Shown here piece by piece: positions 23,984-31,539 of a DNA stretch of 64,000 nt; positions within the stretch are counted from its first letter, which is position 1, and every line of letters starts with the position of its first letter. The stretch lies in NCBI GenBank assembly GCA_036504855.1, contig DASXUL010000123.1, positions 31,107 through 95,106 of the forward strand, written 5' to 3'. Source of the stretch: DASXUL01 sp036504855. Its GTDB lineage: Bacteria; Armatimonadota; DTGP01; JAKQQT01. The notes beneath the pieces are model-generated. The model was given only the letters and a program-made list of their open reading frames with translations. It searched no databases and was not told where the DNA came from. A program made the position numbers and the translations under genes.

Positions 23984-25588
23984 ATGACCGACCTTATCAT
24001 CCGAAATGCCGCCATCCTCGACGGCAGCGGCGCTCCGCGCGCGCGTGGCGACGTTGCCGTAACGGACGGGAAGATCACCGCCGTCGGAACAGCCGATGGA
24101 CCTGCCCGGCGCACGCTCGACGCGGACGGCCTGTGCCTGGCGCCCGGCTTCATCGATATGCACAGCCATTCCGATCACTTCCTGTTGGTGAACCCCACCT
24201 CGGAGAGCAAGGTCACTCAGGGCGTAACGCTGGAAGTTTGCGGCAACTGCGGCTCCTCTTCGGCGCCGTTGGTTGCTCCCGCGGAACGGGAGGCCGCCTT
24301 CGGCTTTCTGGCGAAGAACGGCGTAAGCGCGCAGTGGTCAAGCGTCGGCGAGTTGATGAGCACGCTGGACGACGCCGGGATGGCGGTGAACTTCATGACG
24401 TTCGTCGGCCATGGAACGGTACGCGCCAGCGTGGTTGGCTACGATGCGCGTCCGGCCAGCGAAGCGGAGATGACCGAGATGAGGGCGCTGGTAGCGAGGA
24501 GCATGGATGAAGGCGCCGTGGGCCTCGCCAGCGGCCTCATCTATGCGCCGGGATGCTTCGGCGGAACCGCGGAGGTCACGGAGTTGTGCAAGCCCGTGGG
24601 CGCCGTCGGCGGGCTCTACAGCACCCATATGCGAAACGAAGGCGACACGCTACTGGAAGCCGTGGAAGAGAGCATCGCCATCAGTGAGCAGAGCGGCGCG
24701 CGCCTTCAGATCTCGCACCACAAATCCTGTGGCCCGGCCAACTGGGGCAAGGTACGCGACAGCCTGCGGATGATTGAAGATGCTCGCGGACGCGGCCTGG
24801 ATGTGGCCGCCGACCAGTATCCCTACATCGCCACATGCACCAGCCTGGATGTCAACCTTCCGCAATGGGCGCACGACGGCGGGCGTGAGCGCATGGCCGC
24901 GCGCCTCAGTGACCCCGGGTTGCTGCCCCGGATGCGCGAGGAGACCGTCGCCCACGTAGAACGCGGGCACACAGATCCGATGCAGGGCTGGCGCAACGTG
25001 GTCGTGAGCAACGTAGACACCGTTGCCAACAAGTGGACCGAGGGGCTCAGCGTTGCGGCCATCGCCGAACAGATGGGTCTGCCGCCCTTTGAGGCAATGG
25101 TGCGCCTCCTGATCGACGAGCGGTGCGAGGTTGGCATGATCCACTTCGCCATGTGCGAGGAGGACGTTGAAACCGTCATGGCGTCCCCGAATGTCATGTT
25201 CGGCTCAGACGCCACTTCCAGGGGGCTCACCGGCCCGCTGGCGCATGGGAAGCCGCATCCGCGCACGTTCGGCACAATGCCGCGTGTGCTCGCCCATTAC
25301 GTGCGCGAGCGGGGCGTCATAGCGCTGGAGGAAGCCGTGCGCAAGATGACCAGCCTGCCGGCATCGCGGCTGCGCCTTGCGGACCGGGGCCGCATCGCGC
25401 CAGGGTTCGCGGCCGATCTTGTGCTCTTCGACGCCGATAGCGTCCGGGATGCCGCCACGTTCGCGGACCCCTTCCGGCTTGCGGAGGGCATCCCCTACGT
25501 CTTCACGAACGGCGTGGCGGTTGTGGACGACGGCCGCGTCACCGGAAACCTGCCGGGCCGCTGCCTCCGGCCCGGGCGCGCGGCGTGA
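23984..25588 (+). CDS. N-acyl-D-amino-acid deacylase (D-aminoacylase)
   Basis: 534-aa amidohydrolase. The start is ATG 23984 (AGGAA upstream). Family motifs: HSHSDH (about 62, metal ligands), CGNCGSS (about 87; a Cys in this position binds zinc in D-aminoacylases), YSTHMRNEG (about 213), SHHKSCG (about 245), DQYPY (about 282) and FGSDAT (about 407). It hydrolyses N-acyl-D-amino acids, possibly in recycling or scavenging of D-amino acids from peptidoglycan. The Nudix gene overlaps its stop by 4 bp (GTGA), so the two are coupled. The dihydroorotase/hydantoinase relatives are less likely, given the Cys motif. Confidence 0.87.
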   Translation: MTDLIIRNAAILDGSGAPRARGDVAVTDGKITAVGTADGPARRTLDADGLCLAPGFIDMHSHSDHFLLVNPTSESKVTQGVTLEVCGNCGSSSAPLVAPAEREAAFGFLAKNGVSAQWSSVGELMSTLDDAGMAVNFMTFVGHGTVRASVVGYDARPASEAEMTEMRALVARSMDEGAVGLASGLIYAPGCFGGTAEVTELCKPVGAVGGLYSTHMRNEGDTLLEAVEESIAISEQSGARLQISHHKSCGPANWGKVRDSLRMIEDARGRGLDVAADQYPYIATCTSLDVNLPQWAHDGGRERMAARLSDPGLLPRMREETVAHVERGHTDPMQGWRNVVVSNVDTVANKWTEGLSVAAIAEQMGLPPFEAMVRLLIDERCEVGMIHFAMCEEDVETVMASPNVMFGSDATSRGLTGPLAHGKPHPRTFGTMPRVLAHYVRERGVIALEEAVRKMTSLPASRLRLADRGRIAPGFAADLVLFDADSVRDAATFADPFRLAEGIPYVFTNGVAVVDDGRVTGNLPGRCLRPGRAA

Positions 25589-26088
25589 CCCGCCGCGGCG
25601 AAAAACACTGGGCAGCGACCGTCTATACCTTCGCGCGCGTAGACGGCGTATGGAAGACATGCATGGTCCTCCATCGCAAGCTGGGAAAGTGGCTTCCGCC
25701 AGGCGGACACGTGGAGCCCCATGAGAACCCCGCCGAAGCCGCCTTGCGCGAGGCGCTGGAGGAGACGGGCCTGACCGTGCGCCTAGTTCCGCTGCGGGCG
25801 CCGCTGCCCGTGCGCTCCGAGCCCGGCGAGGCGGTCTTCGCTCAGCCGGAACTTGTCGTCGAGGAAACCATCCCGCCCCACGGAAGCGTTCCCGAGCACT
25901 ATCACCTGGATGCGCTGTATATGGGCCTCGCCGAGTCGGCGGTGATCTTCCACGACCCCGGCGAGTCCGACGGCATTGCCTGGTACGCCGAATCCGAGAT
26001 CGCCGCCCTGAACACCTTCCCCCTCACGCGCGCCTTCACGGCCCTCTGTTTCGCCAGACTGGCCGAGGAGCGGAGTTGGCGTCAGTAA
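25585..26088 (+). CDS. Nudix hydrolase
   Basis: 167 aa. The Nudix box is complete: GGHVEPHENPAEAALREALE, followed by ETG, spanning about residues 39-61, with the REALEE metal-binding core. The family cleaves nucleoside diphosphates linked to another moiety; the substrate cannot be inferred. Start GTG 25585 overlaps the D-aminoacylase stop. The TAA stop is made by the first bases of a TCAGT-family repeat, so the repeat abuts and may have trimmed or extended the C-terminus. Cytoplasmic. Confidence 0.85.
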   Translation: MTRRGEKHWAATVYTFARVDGVWKTCMVLHRKLGKWLPPGGHVEPHENPAEAALREALEETGLTVRLVPLRAPLPVRSEPGEAVFAQPELVVEETIPPHGSVPEHYHLDALYMGLAESAVIFHDPGESDGIAWYAESEIAALNTFPLTRAFTALCFARLAEERSWRQ

Positions 26089-26285
26089 TCAGTCGTCAGT
26101 GATCAGTCATCAGTGATCAGTCATCAGTGATCAGTCATCAGTGATCAGTCATCAGTTCATGACTTGGCGTTGGCCCCTCTCTCCCACGTCACCTGTGTCG
26201 ATGGCTCAGAGCCACCGGCGAACGGTCTCAGCGGCCCTGCGCAAGGCTCCGGGCTGACGACTGATTACTGACAACTGACGACTAT
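26080..26285. repeat. TCAGT-family repeat with 14-bp tandem units (copy 2)
   Basis: Left part: CGTCAGTAATCAGTCGTCAGT, then four perfect head-to-tail copies of GATCAGTCATCAGT (26101-26156). A unique centre of about 95 bp follows. The right part (26254-26285) is CTGACGACTGATTACTGACA and onward, the reverse complement of the left end. It lies between the Nudix and dehydrogenase genes. Confidence 0.85.
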
Positions 26286-26286
26286 C

Positions 26287-27261
26287 TCAATACCCTTCCG
26301 ACTTGTCCACCACGTTGCGCAGCGGCTGTCCGGCGAGGAATCGGGCGAGATTGTCTTCAAACAGCTCCAACACCCGCTCCAAACCACGGGGGCTGGATCC
26401 AGACGTGTGCGGCGAAACAAGCACGTTCGGCAGGTCCCAGAGAGGGCTCCCCTGGGGCAGCGGCTCCTCCTCAAACACGTCCAGCGCCGCGCCGCCGAGG
26501 CGGCCGTCGCGCAGGGCCTGTACGAGAGCGGGCTCATCAATTAGAGAACCGCGCGCAATGTTCACGATTCGAGCGCTCGGCTTCATCAGAGCCAGCTCCG
26601 GCGCTCCGATGATGTGGCGCGTCCCCGCCGTGGCCGGAGCGCAGACGATCACCCAGTCCGCTTCAGGCAGGGCCGATGCCAGCTCGTTGGGAGGGAGGAC
26701 GCGGTCGGCATCGGGATCGGGGTTCTCGGGCCTGCGGCGTGTAGCAAGCACGCGCATCTCGAATGCGCGACAGAGACGGGCAACGCGCCGCCCGATCCCA
26801 CCCAATCCCACGATCAGCGCACTGCTGTCCAGAAGCTCATCGCCCCGCCAGCCCCGCCAATCGCGCTCGCTCTGCCGGAGAACGATGGCCGGGATGCCCC
26901 GCGACAGGGCGAGCATCATGGCAATGACGTGCTCGGAAATCGGCACGGCGTAAACGCCCGCCGAGTTCGTCAAGATGATTGGCCGCTGCACCAACGACGG
27001 GAAGAGCGCGTGCTCCACTCCAGCGCTGGGAGAGTGGATCCACTTCAGTTTGGGCCCCGCGGCGACGACTTCGGGCGTTACGGTGAGCCCTGAGAATGGA
27101 AAGAAGACCTCTGCATCCGCCAGCGCGGAGAACAGGTCTCCGCTGGGCGGGACGAGCGTAACGGCGTGGCCTTCGGCGGCGCGACGAACCCTCTCCGCGA
27201 ACCCATCTACCCGGCTTTGGTCGTCCTCGTACCAGGTAGCGGCGCTGATTACGATGTTCAA
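26287..27261 (-). CDS. D-2-hydroxyacid dehydrogenase
   Basis: 324-aa NAD(P)-dependent oxidoreductase. The Rossmann motif is GLGGIGRRVARLC (about 152-164). Catalytic residues of the family are visible: Arg in NIARGSLIDEP (about 236), Glu in LDVFEEEPLP (about 265), His in VSPHTSG (about 287). These enzymes reduce 2-keto acids to D-hydroxy acids or the reverse (GyaR, SerA and GhrA types); the short form without an ACT domain is not a classical SerA. The start is TTG 27261 with AAGGAG upstream. It faces the Nudix gene across a repeat. The exact substrate is unknown. Confidence 0.88.
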   Translation of the reverse strand: MNIVISAATWYEDDQSRVDGFAERVRRAAEGHAVTLVPPSGDLFSALADAEVFFPFSGLTVTPEVVAAGPKLKWIHSPSAGVEHALFPSLVQRPIILTNSAGVYAVPISEHVIAMMLALSRGIPAIVLRQSERDWRGWRGDELLDSSALIVGLGGIGRRVARLCRAFEMRVLATRRRPENPDPDADRVLPPNELASALPEADWVIVCAPATAGTRHIIGAPELALMKPSARIVNIARGSLIDEPALVQALRDGRLGGAALDVFEEEPLPQGSPLWDLPNVLVSPHTSGSSPRGLERVLELFEDNLARFLAGQPLRNVVDKSEGY

Positions 27262-27273
27262 GCGAGATTCTCC

Positions 27274-27304
27274 TTGTGACCCGGTTGCCCTACACGTCTA
27301 GAAT
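27274..27304 (+). promoter_or_regulatory. Predicted leaderless promoter for bioY
   Basis: TTGTGA (27274-27279), a 19-nt spacer and TAGAAT (27299-27304). The hexamer ends exactly 6 nt before the ATG of bioY, so transcription should start on or near the start codon. No Shine-Dalgarno is present. Confidence 0.5.
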
Positions 27305-27310
27305 GGGCGT

Positions 27311-27895
27311 ATGACTGCAAGTACCCTTCTCCTTCCCAATGTCGAGCTCCGGCCGTCAACGCGCGCGCGCGATGCCGCCTTGATCATCTCCGCCAGCCTA
27401 TTCCTGGCCCTGGCGGCTCAAGCCAGGTTTGGCCTACCGTTCTCGCCGGTCCCCATCACTGGGCAGACCCTCGCCGTCGCGCTGATCGGGATCCTGCTCG
27501 GGTCGCGCCGCGGCGCGGCCGCTGTGGCCCTCTATCTGGCGCAAGGCGCCCTGGGCGCTCCGGTATTCGCGGGGCTCACTGGCGGCCCGTTGGCCTTCAT
27601 CGGCCCCACCGGCGGCTATCTCGTGGCGATGCCTTTCGCCGCCTGGCTGGCGGGATCGCTTGCCGAGATCGGGTGGGACCGGACGCCCCTGGGGGCATTC
27701 GCGACGGCGATGCTGGCATCCATATGCGTGCTCATCCCCGGCGCCGCATGGCTCAGCCTCCTCTTGCACGGAGCCGCCAGGGCGGCCACGGTGGGGCTTC
27801 TGCCATTCGTGCCCGGCGAGTTGGGCAAGGCTGTCCTCATCTGCGCGGCATTACCAACCGTGTGGCGGGTGAAGCGGTTGATGGGTGGAAGGTGA
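27311..27895 (+). CDS. bioY: Biotin transporter BioY
   Basis: 194-aa integral membrane protein, the substrate-binding S component of biotin ECF transporters. About six hydrophobic helices span the protein. The BioY phrases are clear: FSPVPITGQTLAVALIG (about 45-61), GAPVFAGLTGGPLAFIGPTG (about 76-95) and GGYLVAMPFAAWLAG. BioY takes up biotin alone or with BioM/BioN ATPase and transmembrane parts, which are not in the window. The organism therefore likely imports biotin for acetyl-CoA carboxylase (accDA at 47 kb). Expression probably comes from a leaderless mRNA. No BirA-type operator was found. Confidence 0.9.
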   Translation: MTASTLLLPNVELRPSTRARDAALIISASLFLALAAQARFGLPFSPVPITGQTLAVALIGILLGSRRGAAAVALYLAQGALGAPVFAGLTGGPLAFIGPTGGYLVAMPFAAWLAGSLAEIGWDRTPLGAFATAMLASICVLIPGAAWLSLLLHGAARAATVGLLPFVPGELGKAVLICAALPTVWRVKRLMGGR

Positions 27896-28010
27896 CAGGC
27901 TTTGCCCCCATTCGTTGCATATGATAGACTGATACGGATGCGCCCCGACGCGCCAACTGGCTGTTCCCCCAATGGAACTGTGGGCCACTTGCCCGCGTAG
28001 GGGATGGAGT

Positions 28011-29915
28011 ATGAGCTTGCTCGAAAGAATCAACGGTCCGGAGGACTTGAAGGCCCTCACGCGCGAACAAACGACCCAACTTGCCGCGGAGATCCGCGAC
28101 CGCCTGATCAAGACCGTCAGCGTCAACGGCGGGCACCTTGCCCCCAACTTGGGCACTACTGAACTCACCCTCGCGCTACATCGCGTTTTCGACAGCCCGC
28201 GCGACAAGTTCGTCTGGGATGTTGGCCATCAGGCCTACGTGCACAAACTCGTCACCGGGCGGGAGAAGGTGTTCAACACCATCCGTCAGCCTGGCGGCAT
28301 TAGCGGGTATTGTCGCCGCGATGAATCGAAGCATGACTTCTTCGGCGCCGGTCACGGCAGCACCTCCATCAGCGCTGCCCTTGGCCTCGCCGCCGCGCGC
28401 GATCTGAACGGCGGAACCGAGAACGTAGTTGCCATCATCGGCGACGGGTCGATGACCGGCGGCATGGCGTTTGAGGCTCTGAACCACGCGGGCCACCTGA
28501 ATACGAAGTTGCTGGTGGTGCTGAACGACAACGAGATGTCTATCTCGCCGAACGTCGGCGCCCTGCATGCCACGTTCACGCGCATCCGCACGAACCAGAC
28601 CTACATCAAGGCGAAGTCGCGTGTGGAGAGCATTGCGCGCCGGCTTCCGATGGGCGAGCAGGTCGTCGAGTTCGCGGATAAGGCGCGTGACGCCGTGACC
28701 ACGGTGGGAACCCCCGGAGCCTTCTTCGAAAGCCTCGGGTTCACGTACCTCGGTCCCATCGACGGCCACAACCTGGCCCTGTTGGAAGACACTCTGAATC
28801 AGGCGCGCAAGCTGAATGGCCCGGTGCTCCTGCACATCCTGACGGTGAAGGGCAAGGGCTACAATCCCGCTGAAGAGAACTCGGTGAAGTTCCACGGGGT
28901 TGTGCCGTTCGAGATTGAGACGGGGCTGGCCAAGAAGAAATCCTCCACGTCAACCTACTCCGAAGTGTTCGTGCAGGCCATGCGCGAACTCGCCCGCAAG
29001 GATGACAAGCTGGTGGCCATCACGGCGGCGATGCTGGAGGGCACGGGCCTGGTGAAGTTCCAGCAGGAGTTCCCGGATCGCACCTTCGACGTCGGCATGG
29101 CGGAACAACACGCCGCCACGTTCGGCGCTGGCCTGGCGTGCGAGGGCATCCATCCCGTTGTGGCGATCTACAGCACATTCCTGCAGCGCGCTTACGATTC
29201 GATTATCCATGACGCGTGCATTCAGAACCTGCCCGTTACGTACGCCCTCGATCGAGCCGGAATCGCCGGCGAAGACGGCGCCACGCATCAAGGGGCTTTC
29301 GACTTGGCGTTCCTCCGCTGTGTGCCGAACCTCGTGGTGATGGCTCCGTCCGATGAAGAGGAACTGCGCCGCATGTTGCGCACGGCGGTAGAGTACCCCG
29401 GTCCGGCTGCGCTGCGCTTCCCGCGATCCACCGCCCAGGGTTCCCCCATTTCCGCTGAGATGGAACCTCTGCCCATCGGGCAGGCGGAGATCGTTCGAGA
29501 CGGCGCGGATATCGCCCTCGTGGCCATCGGGTCAATGGTCTACCCCGCCCTGCAAGCCGCCAAGCAGTTGGCCGCCGAGGGCATCGAGGCGACGGTGGTG
29601 AATGCGCGTTTCGTGAAGCCGCTGGACGTTGAGTTGTTGTCCAACCTGGCTCGCGACATCCCGCATATCGTCACCATCGAGGAGGGTTGCCTCTGCGGCG
29701 GGTTCGGCGGGGCCGTTCTGGAGATGCTGGAGAGCCGCGATATCTACTCGGCGCGCGTGCATCGCATGGGCCTTCCCGATCGTTTCATCGAGCACTCGCC
29801 CCGCACTGCGCTACTGGAGCGTTACGGCCTCAGCGCGGAAGGCATCGTCTCGCGCGTCCGCCAGGTGTTGGAACGCCCTTCCCGCGCGTTGACGGCGCCC
29901 GAGCCCGTACGCTGA
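28011..29915 (+). CDS. dxs: 1-deoxy-D-xylulose-5-phosphate synthase
   Basis: 634-aa thiamine-diphosphate enzyme that joins pyruvate and glyceraldehyde 3-phosphate in the first step of the MEP isoprenoid pathway; DXP also feeds thiamine and pyridoxal synthesis. Signatures: WDVGHQAYVHKLVTGR (about 74-89), the ThDP motif GDGSMTGGMAFEALN (about 144-158), and the transketolase pyrimidine domain with DVGMAEQHAATFGAGLA (about 360). The start is ATG 28011 with GGGG 7 nt upstream; a longer in-frame start adds 13 unlikely residues. The next gene overlaps its stop by one base. Confidence 0.94.
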   Translation: MSLLERINGPEDLKALTREQTTQLAAEIRDRLIKTVSVNGGHLAPNLGTTELTLALHRVFDSPRDKFVWDVGHQAYVHKLVTGREKVFNTIRQPGGISGYCRRDESKHDFFGAGHGSTSISAALGLAAARDLNGGTENVVAIIGDGSMTGGMAFEALNHAGHLNTKLLVVLNDNEMSISPNVGALHATFTRIRTNQTYIKAKSRVESIARRLPMGEQVVEFADKARDAVTTVGTPGAFFESLGFTYLGPIDGHNLALLEDTLNQARKLNGPVLLHILTVKGKGYNPAEENSVKFHGVVPFEIETGLAKKKSSTSTYSEVFVQAMRELARKDDKLVAITAAMLEGTGLVKFQQEFPDRTFDVGMAEQHAATFGAGLACEGIHPVVAIYSTFLQRAYDSIIHDACIQNLPVTYALDRAGIAGEDGATHQGAFDLAFLRCVPNLVVMAPSDEEELRRMLRTAVEYPGPAALRFPRSTAQGSPISAEMEPLPIGQAEIVRDGADIALVAIGSMVYPALQAAKQLAAEGIEATVVNARFVKPLDVELLSNLARDIPHIVTIEEGCLCGGFGGAVLEMLESRDIYSARVHRMGLPDRFIEHSPRTALLERYGLSAEGIVSRVRQVLERPSRALTAPEPVR

Positions 29916-30277
29916 TGCCGATCTACGAATACCGATGCAGCGCGTGCCGCCGTCGCTTCAGCGTGCTGGTTGGCGTTGTCGCCAATACGAAGCCTATCGA
30001 GTGTCCGCGCTGTGGTTCCACCGATGCCGGTCGCCTCATGTCTCGCTTCGCCCGGGTGCGGTCCGAGGACGAGGTGCTGGATAACCTGGCAGACTCCGCC
30101 GATGTTGGCGGCGTGGACGAGAACGATCCCGCTTCCGTCGCCCGCTTCATGAAACAGATGGGCGGCGAAATGGGTGAGGACTTTGGCGACGACTTCGAAC
30201 AGGCCCTGGAAGAGGAATACCAGGCGGAGAGCGACCAGGATTCACCGTCGGGCAACCAGGATGCCCTTTCGGACTGA
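29915..30277 (+). CDS. FmdB-type zinc-ribbon protein
   Basis: 120 aa. It opens MPIYEYRCSACRRRFS and continues IECPRCGS, the paired CxxC zinc ribbon of the FmdB regulatory protein family, usually fused to short acidic tails as here (residues 50-120 are rich in Asp/Glu). The name comes from a putative regulator near formamidase; the actual role is not established in most bacteria. The start overlaps the dxs stop (TGATG), so it is translationally coupled. It is longer than the typical 70-110 aa. Confidence 0.85.
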   Translation: MPIYEYRCSACRRRFSVLVGVVANTKPIECPRCGSTDAGRLMSRFARVRSEDEVLDNLADSADVGGVDENDPASVARFMKQMGGEMGEDFGDDFEQALEEEYQAESDQDSPSGNQDALSD

Positions 30278-30298
30278 GCGCTGGATGCGGATCCCTGA

Positions 30299-31111
30299 AT
30301 GTTGACCATGCCCTATCCAACTTTTCGGTTGGCCGCCATTGACCTTGACGGCACGCTGCTTGGTCCCGACGGTCGGGTCGGCGCCCGAAACCGCGCCGCG
30401 ATAGGGACCCTGCGTGAGGCCGGCATCACGGTTGTCATCGCGTCGGGCCGCATGCACGCCGCATCGGAGCCGACGTGGCGTGACCTGGGGCTGGACACGC
30501 CGGTGGTATCCTACAACGGCGCCATGGTCTACAACCCAGCTACGGGCGAGATGATCTCCCACACGCCTCTGGATGCCGACATCGCCTCGGAGGTGGTTGA
30601 ATGGGCGGCGGACGAGGGCCGCCACCTCAATTACTACCTCAACGACCATTTGTACGTGGCCGAGGCCGACCGGTGGTCCGATCTCTACCACTCCCGAACC
30701 GGCTCACCCATCGAACCGGTGGGCGCCCTGAATCAGTTCGATGGCGAGCAGCCGACGAAGATCATCCTGGTGGATGAGCCGCATGAAACGCTGGCATGCC
30801 GGGACCTGTGGGTGGACCGGCTGGGCGACAGGGCATACATCGTTCGCACGGCCGTGGAGTACCTGGAATTCCTCCATCCGGACGTCAACAAGTGGGCCGG
30901 CGTTCAGGCTGTGGCCCGTCGCTATGGCATCCCGGATTCCCAGGTGGCCACATTTGGCGACAGCCCCAACGACCTCCCTATGATCGTAGGCGCCGCGTTG
31001 GGCGTCGTGATGCCGTACTCCCCGCAGGACATCCTGGAAGCCGCCGACGTCATCGGCATCGGCTCGCCGGAAGACGCCTTCGGCCGAACGGTGGAAATGC
31101 TTCTGGCGTGA
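30299..31111 (+). CDS. Cof-type HAD phosphatase
   Basis: 270-aa haloacid-dehalogenase-superfamily hydrolase. Motif I is DLDGTLLG (about 15-22), motif II VIASGR (about 46), and motif III/IV FGDSPNDLPMI (about 219) with the Lys in NKWAGVQAVARRYG. The Cof/IIB cap lies between. Members dephosphorylate sugar phosphates, FMN or pyridoxal phosphate; specificity is not predictable. It starts 21 nt after the zinc-ribbon gene; ATG 30299 and ATG 30308 are both possible and neither has a clear ribosome site. Cytoplasmic. Confidence 0.87.
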   Translation: MLTMPYPTFRLAAIDLDGTLLGPDGRVGARNRAAIGTLREAGITVVIASGRMHAASEPTWRDLGLDTPVVSYNGAMVYNPATGEMISHTPLDADIASEVVEWAADEGRHLNYYLNDHLYVAEADRWSDLYHSRTGSPIEPVGALNQFDGEQPTKIILVDEPHETLACRDLWVDRLGDRAYIVRTAVEYLEFLHPDVNKWAGVQAVARRYGIPDSQVATFGDSPNDLPMIVGAALGVVMPYSPQDILEAADVIGIGSPEDAFGRTVEMLLA

Positions 31112-31257
31112 GTCGTGAGTCAGCAGGCATCAGTGCTCAGTTGTCAGTCATCAGTCATCAGTCATCAGTCATCGACCGTCAATCACCAGCCGTCGGCTAC
31201 GGTCGTTCACGGAATTGCTTGCTGACGACTGATGACTGATGACTGACGACTGACAAT
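31112..31257. repeat. TCAGT-family palindromic repeat (copy 3)
   Basis: The left part includes four 7-bp steps of TCAGTCA (about 31144-31172). The right part (31219-31257) reads CTGACGACTGATGACTGATG and onward. Around 45 bp of unrelated sequence separates them. It lies between the HAD gene and the small acidic protein gene. Confidence 0.8.
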
Positions 31258-31269
31258 TAAGGGCCGCTC

Positions 31270-31458
31270 TCACTCGTTCTTCTCGTATCCCTCCAGGTCG
31301 GTCTCCACTACCTCATAGCCGACCAGCGGCTCATCGGCGTCCGCGAGGCCGCCCATCGCTATGAACTTCTCGGCATCCGCCACGGAGTCGAACTCAAAGT
31401 CTTCGCCGGCATCCGTGTAGAACGTGTGCGTACCAGGTTGTCGGATCTTAAACGGCAT
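31270..31458 (-). CDS. Small acidic protein of unknown function
   Basis: 62 aa, starting MPFKIRQPGTHTFYTDAGED and ending in a Glu-rich tail, with many Asp/Glu. ATG 31458 has AGAGGAG 7 nt upstream, an excellent ribosome site that makes the gene credible despite its size. No membrane helix or Cys. It is divergent from the GH20 gene, with 81 bp between the starts. I recognise no family. Confidence 0.7.
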   Translation of the reverse strand: MPFKIRQPGTHTFYTDAGEDFEFDSVADAEKFIAMGGLADADEPLVGYEVVETDLEGYEKNE

Positions 31459-31527
31459 CTTGGTGCTCCTCTGCCCGAGGTCTCGTTTCGCAAGCCGGCT
31501 GCCCCGCCGCCTACTGGCGCTCGGGCA

Positions 31528-31533
31528 TATACT
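31528..31533 (+). promoter_or_regulatory. Predicted leaderless -10 box for the GH20 gene
   Basis: TATACT ends 6 nt before ATG 31540 and no Shine-Dalgarno is seen. No good -35 is present. The spacing equals that of bioY and the CvpA-CAP gene. Confidence 0.45.
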
Positions 31534-31539
31534 GAAGCG

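Noticed and set aside
26101..26156. Tandem 14-bp units as a CRISPR array
   Set aside because: Units are directly adjacent without spacers and are too short; no cas genes are nearby.
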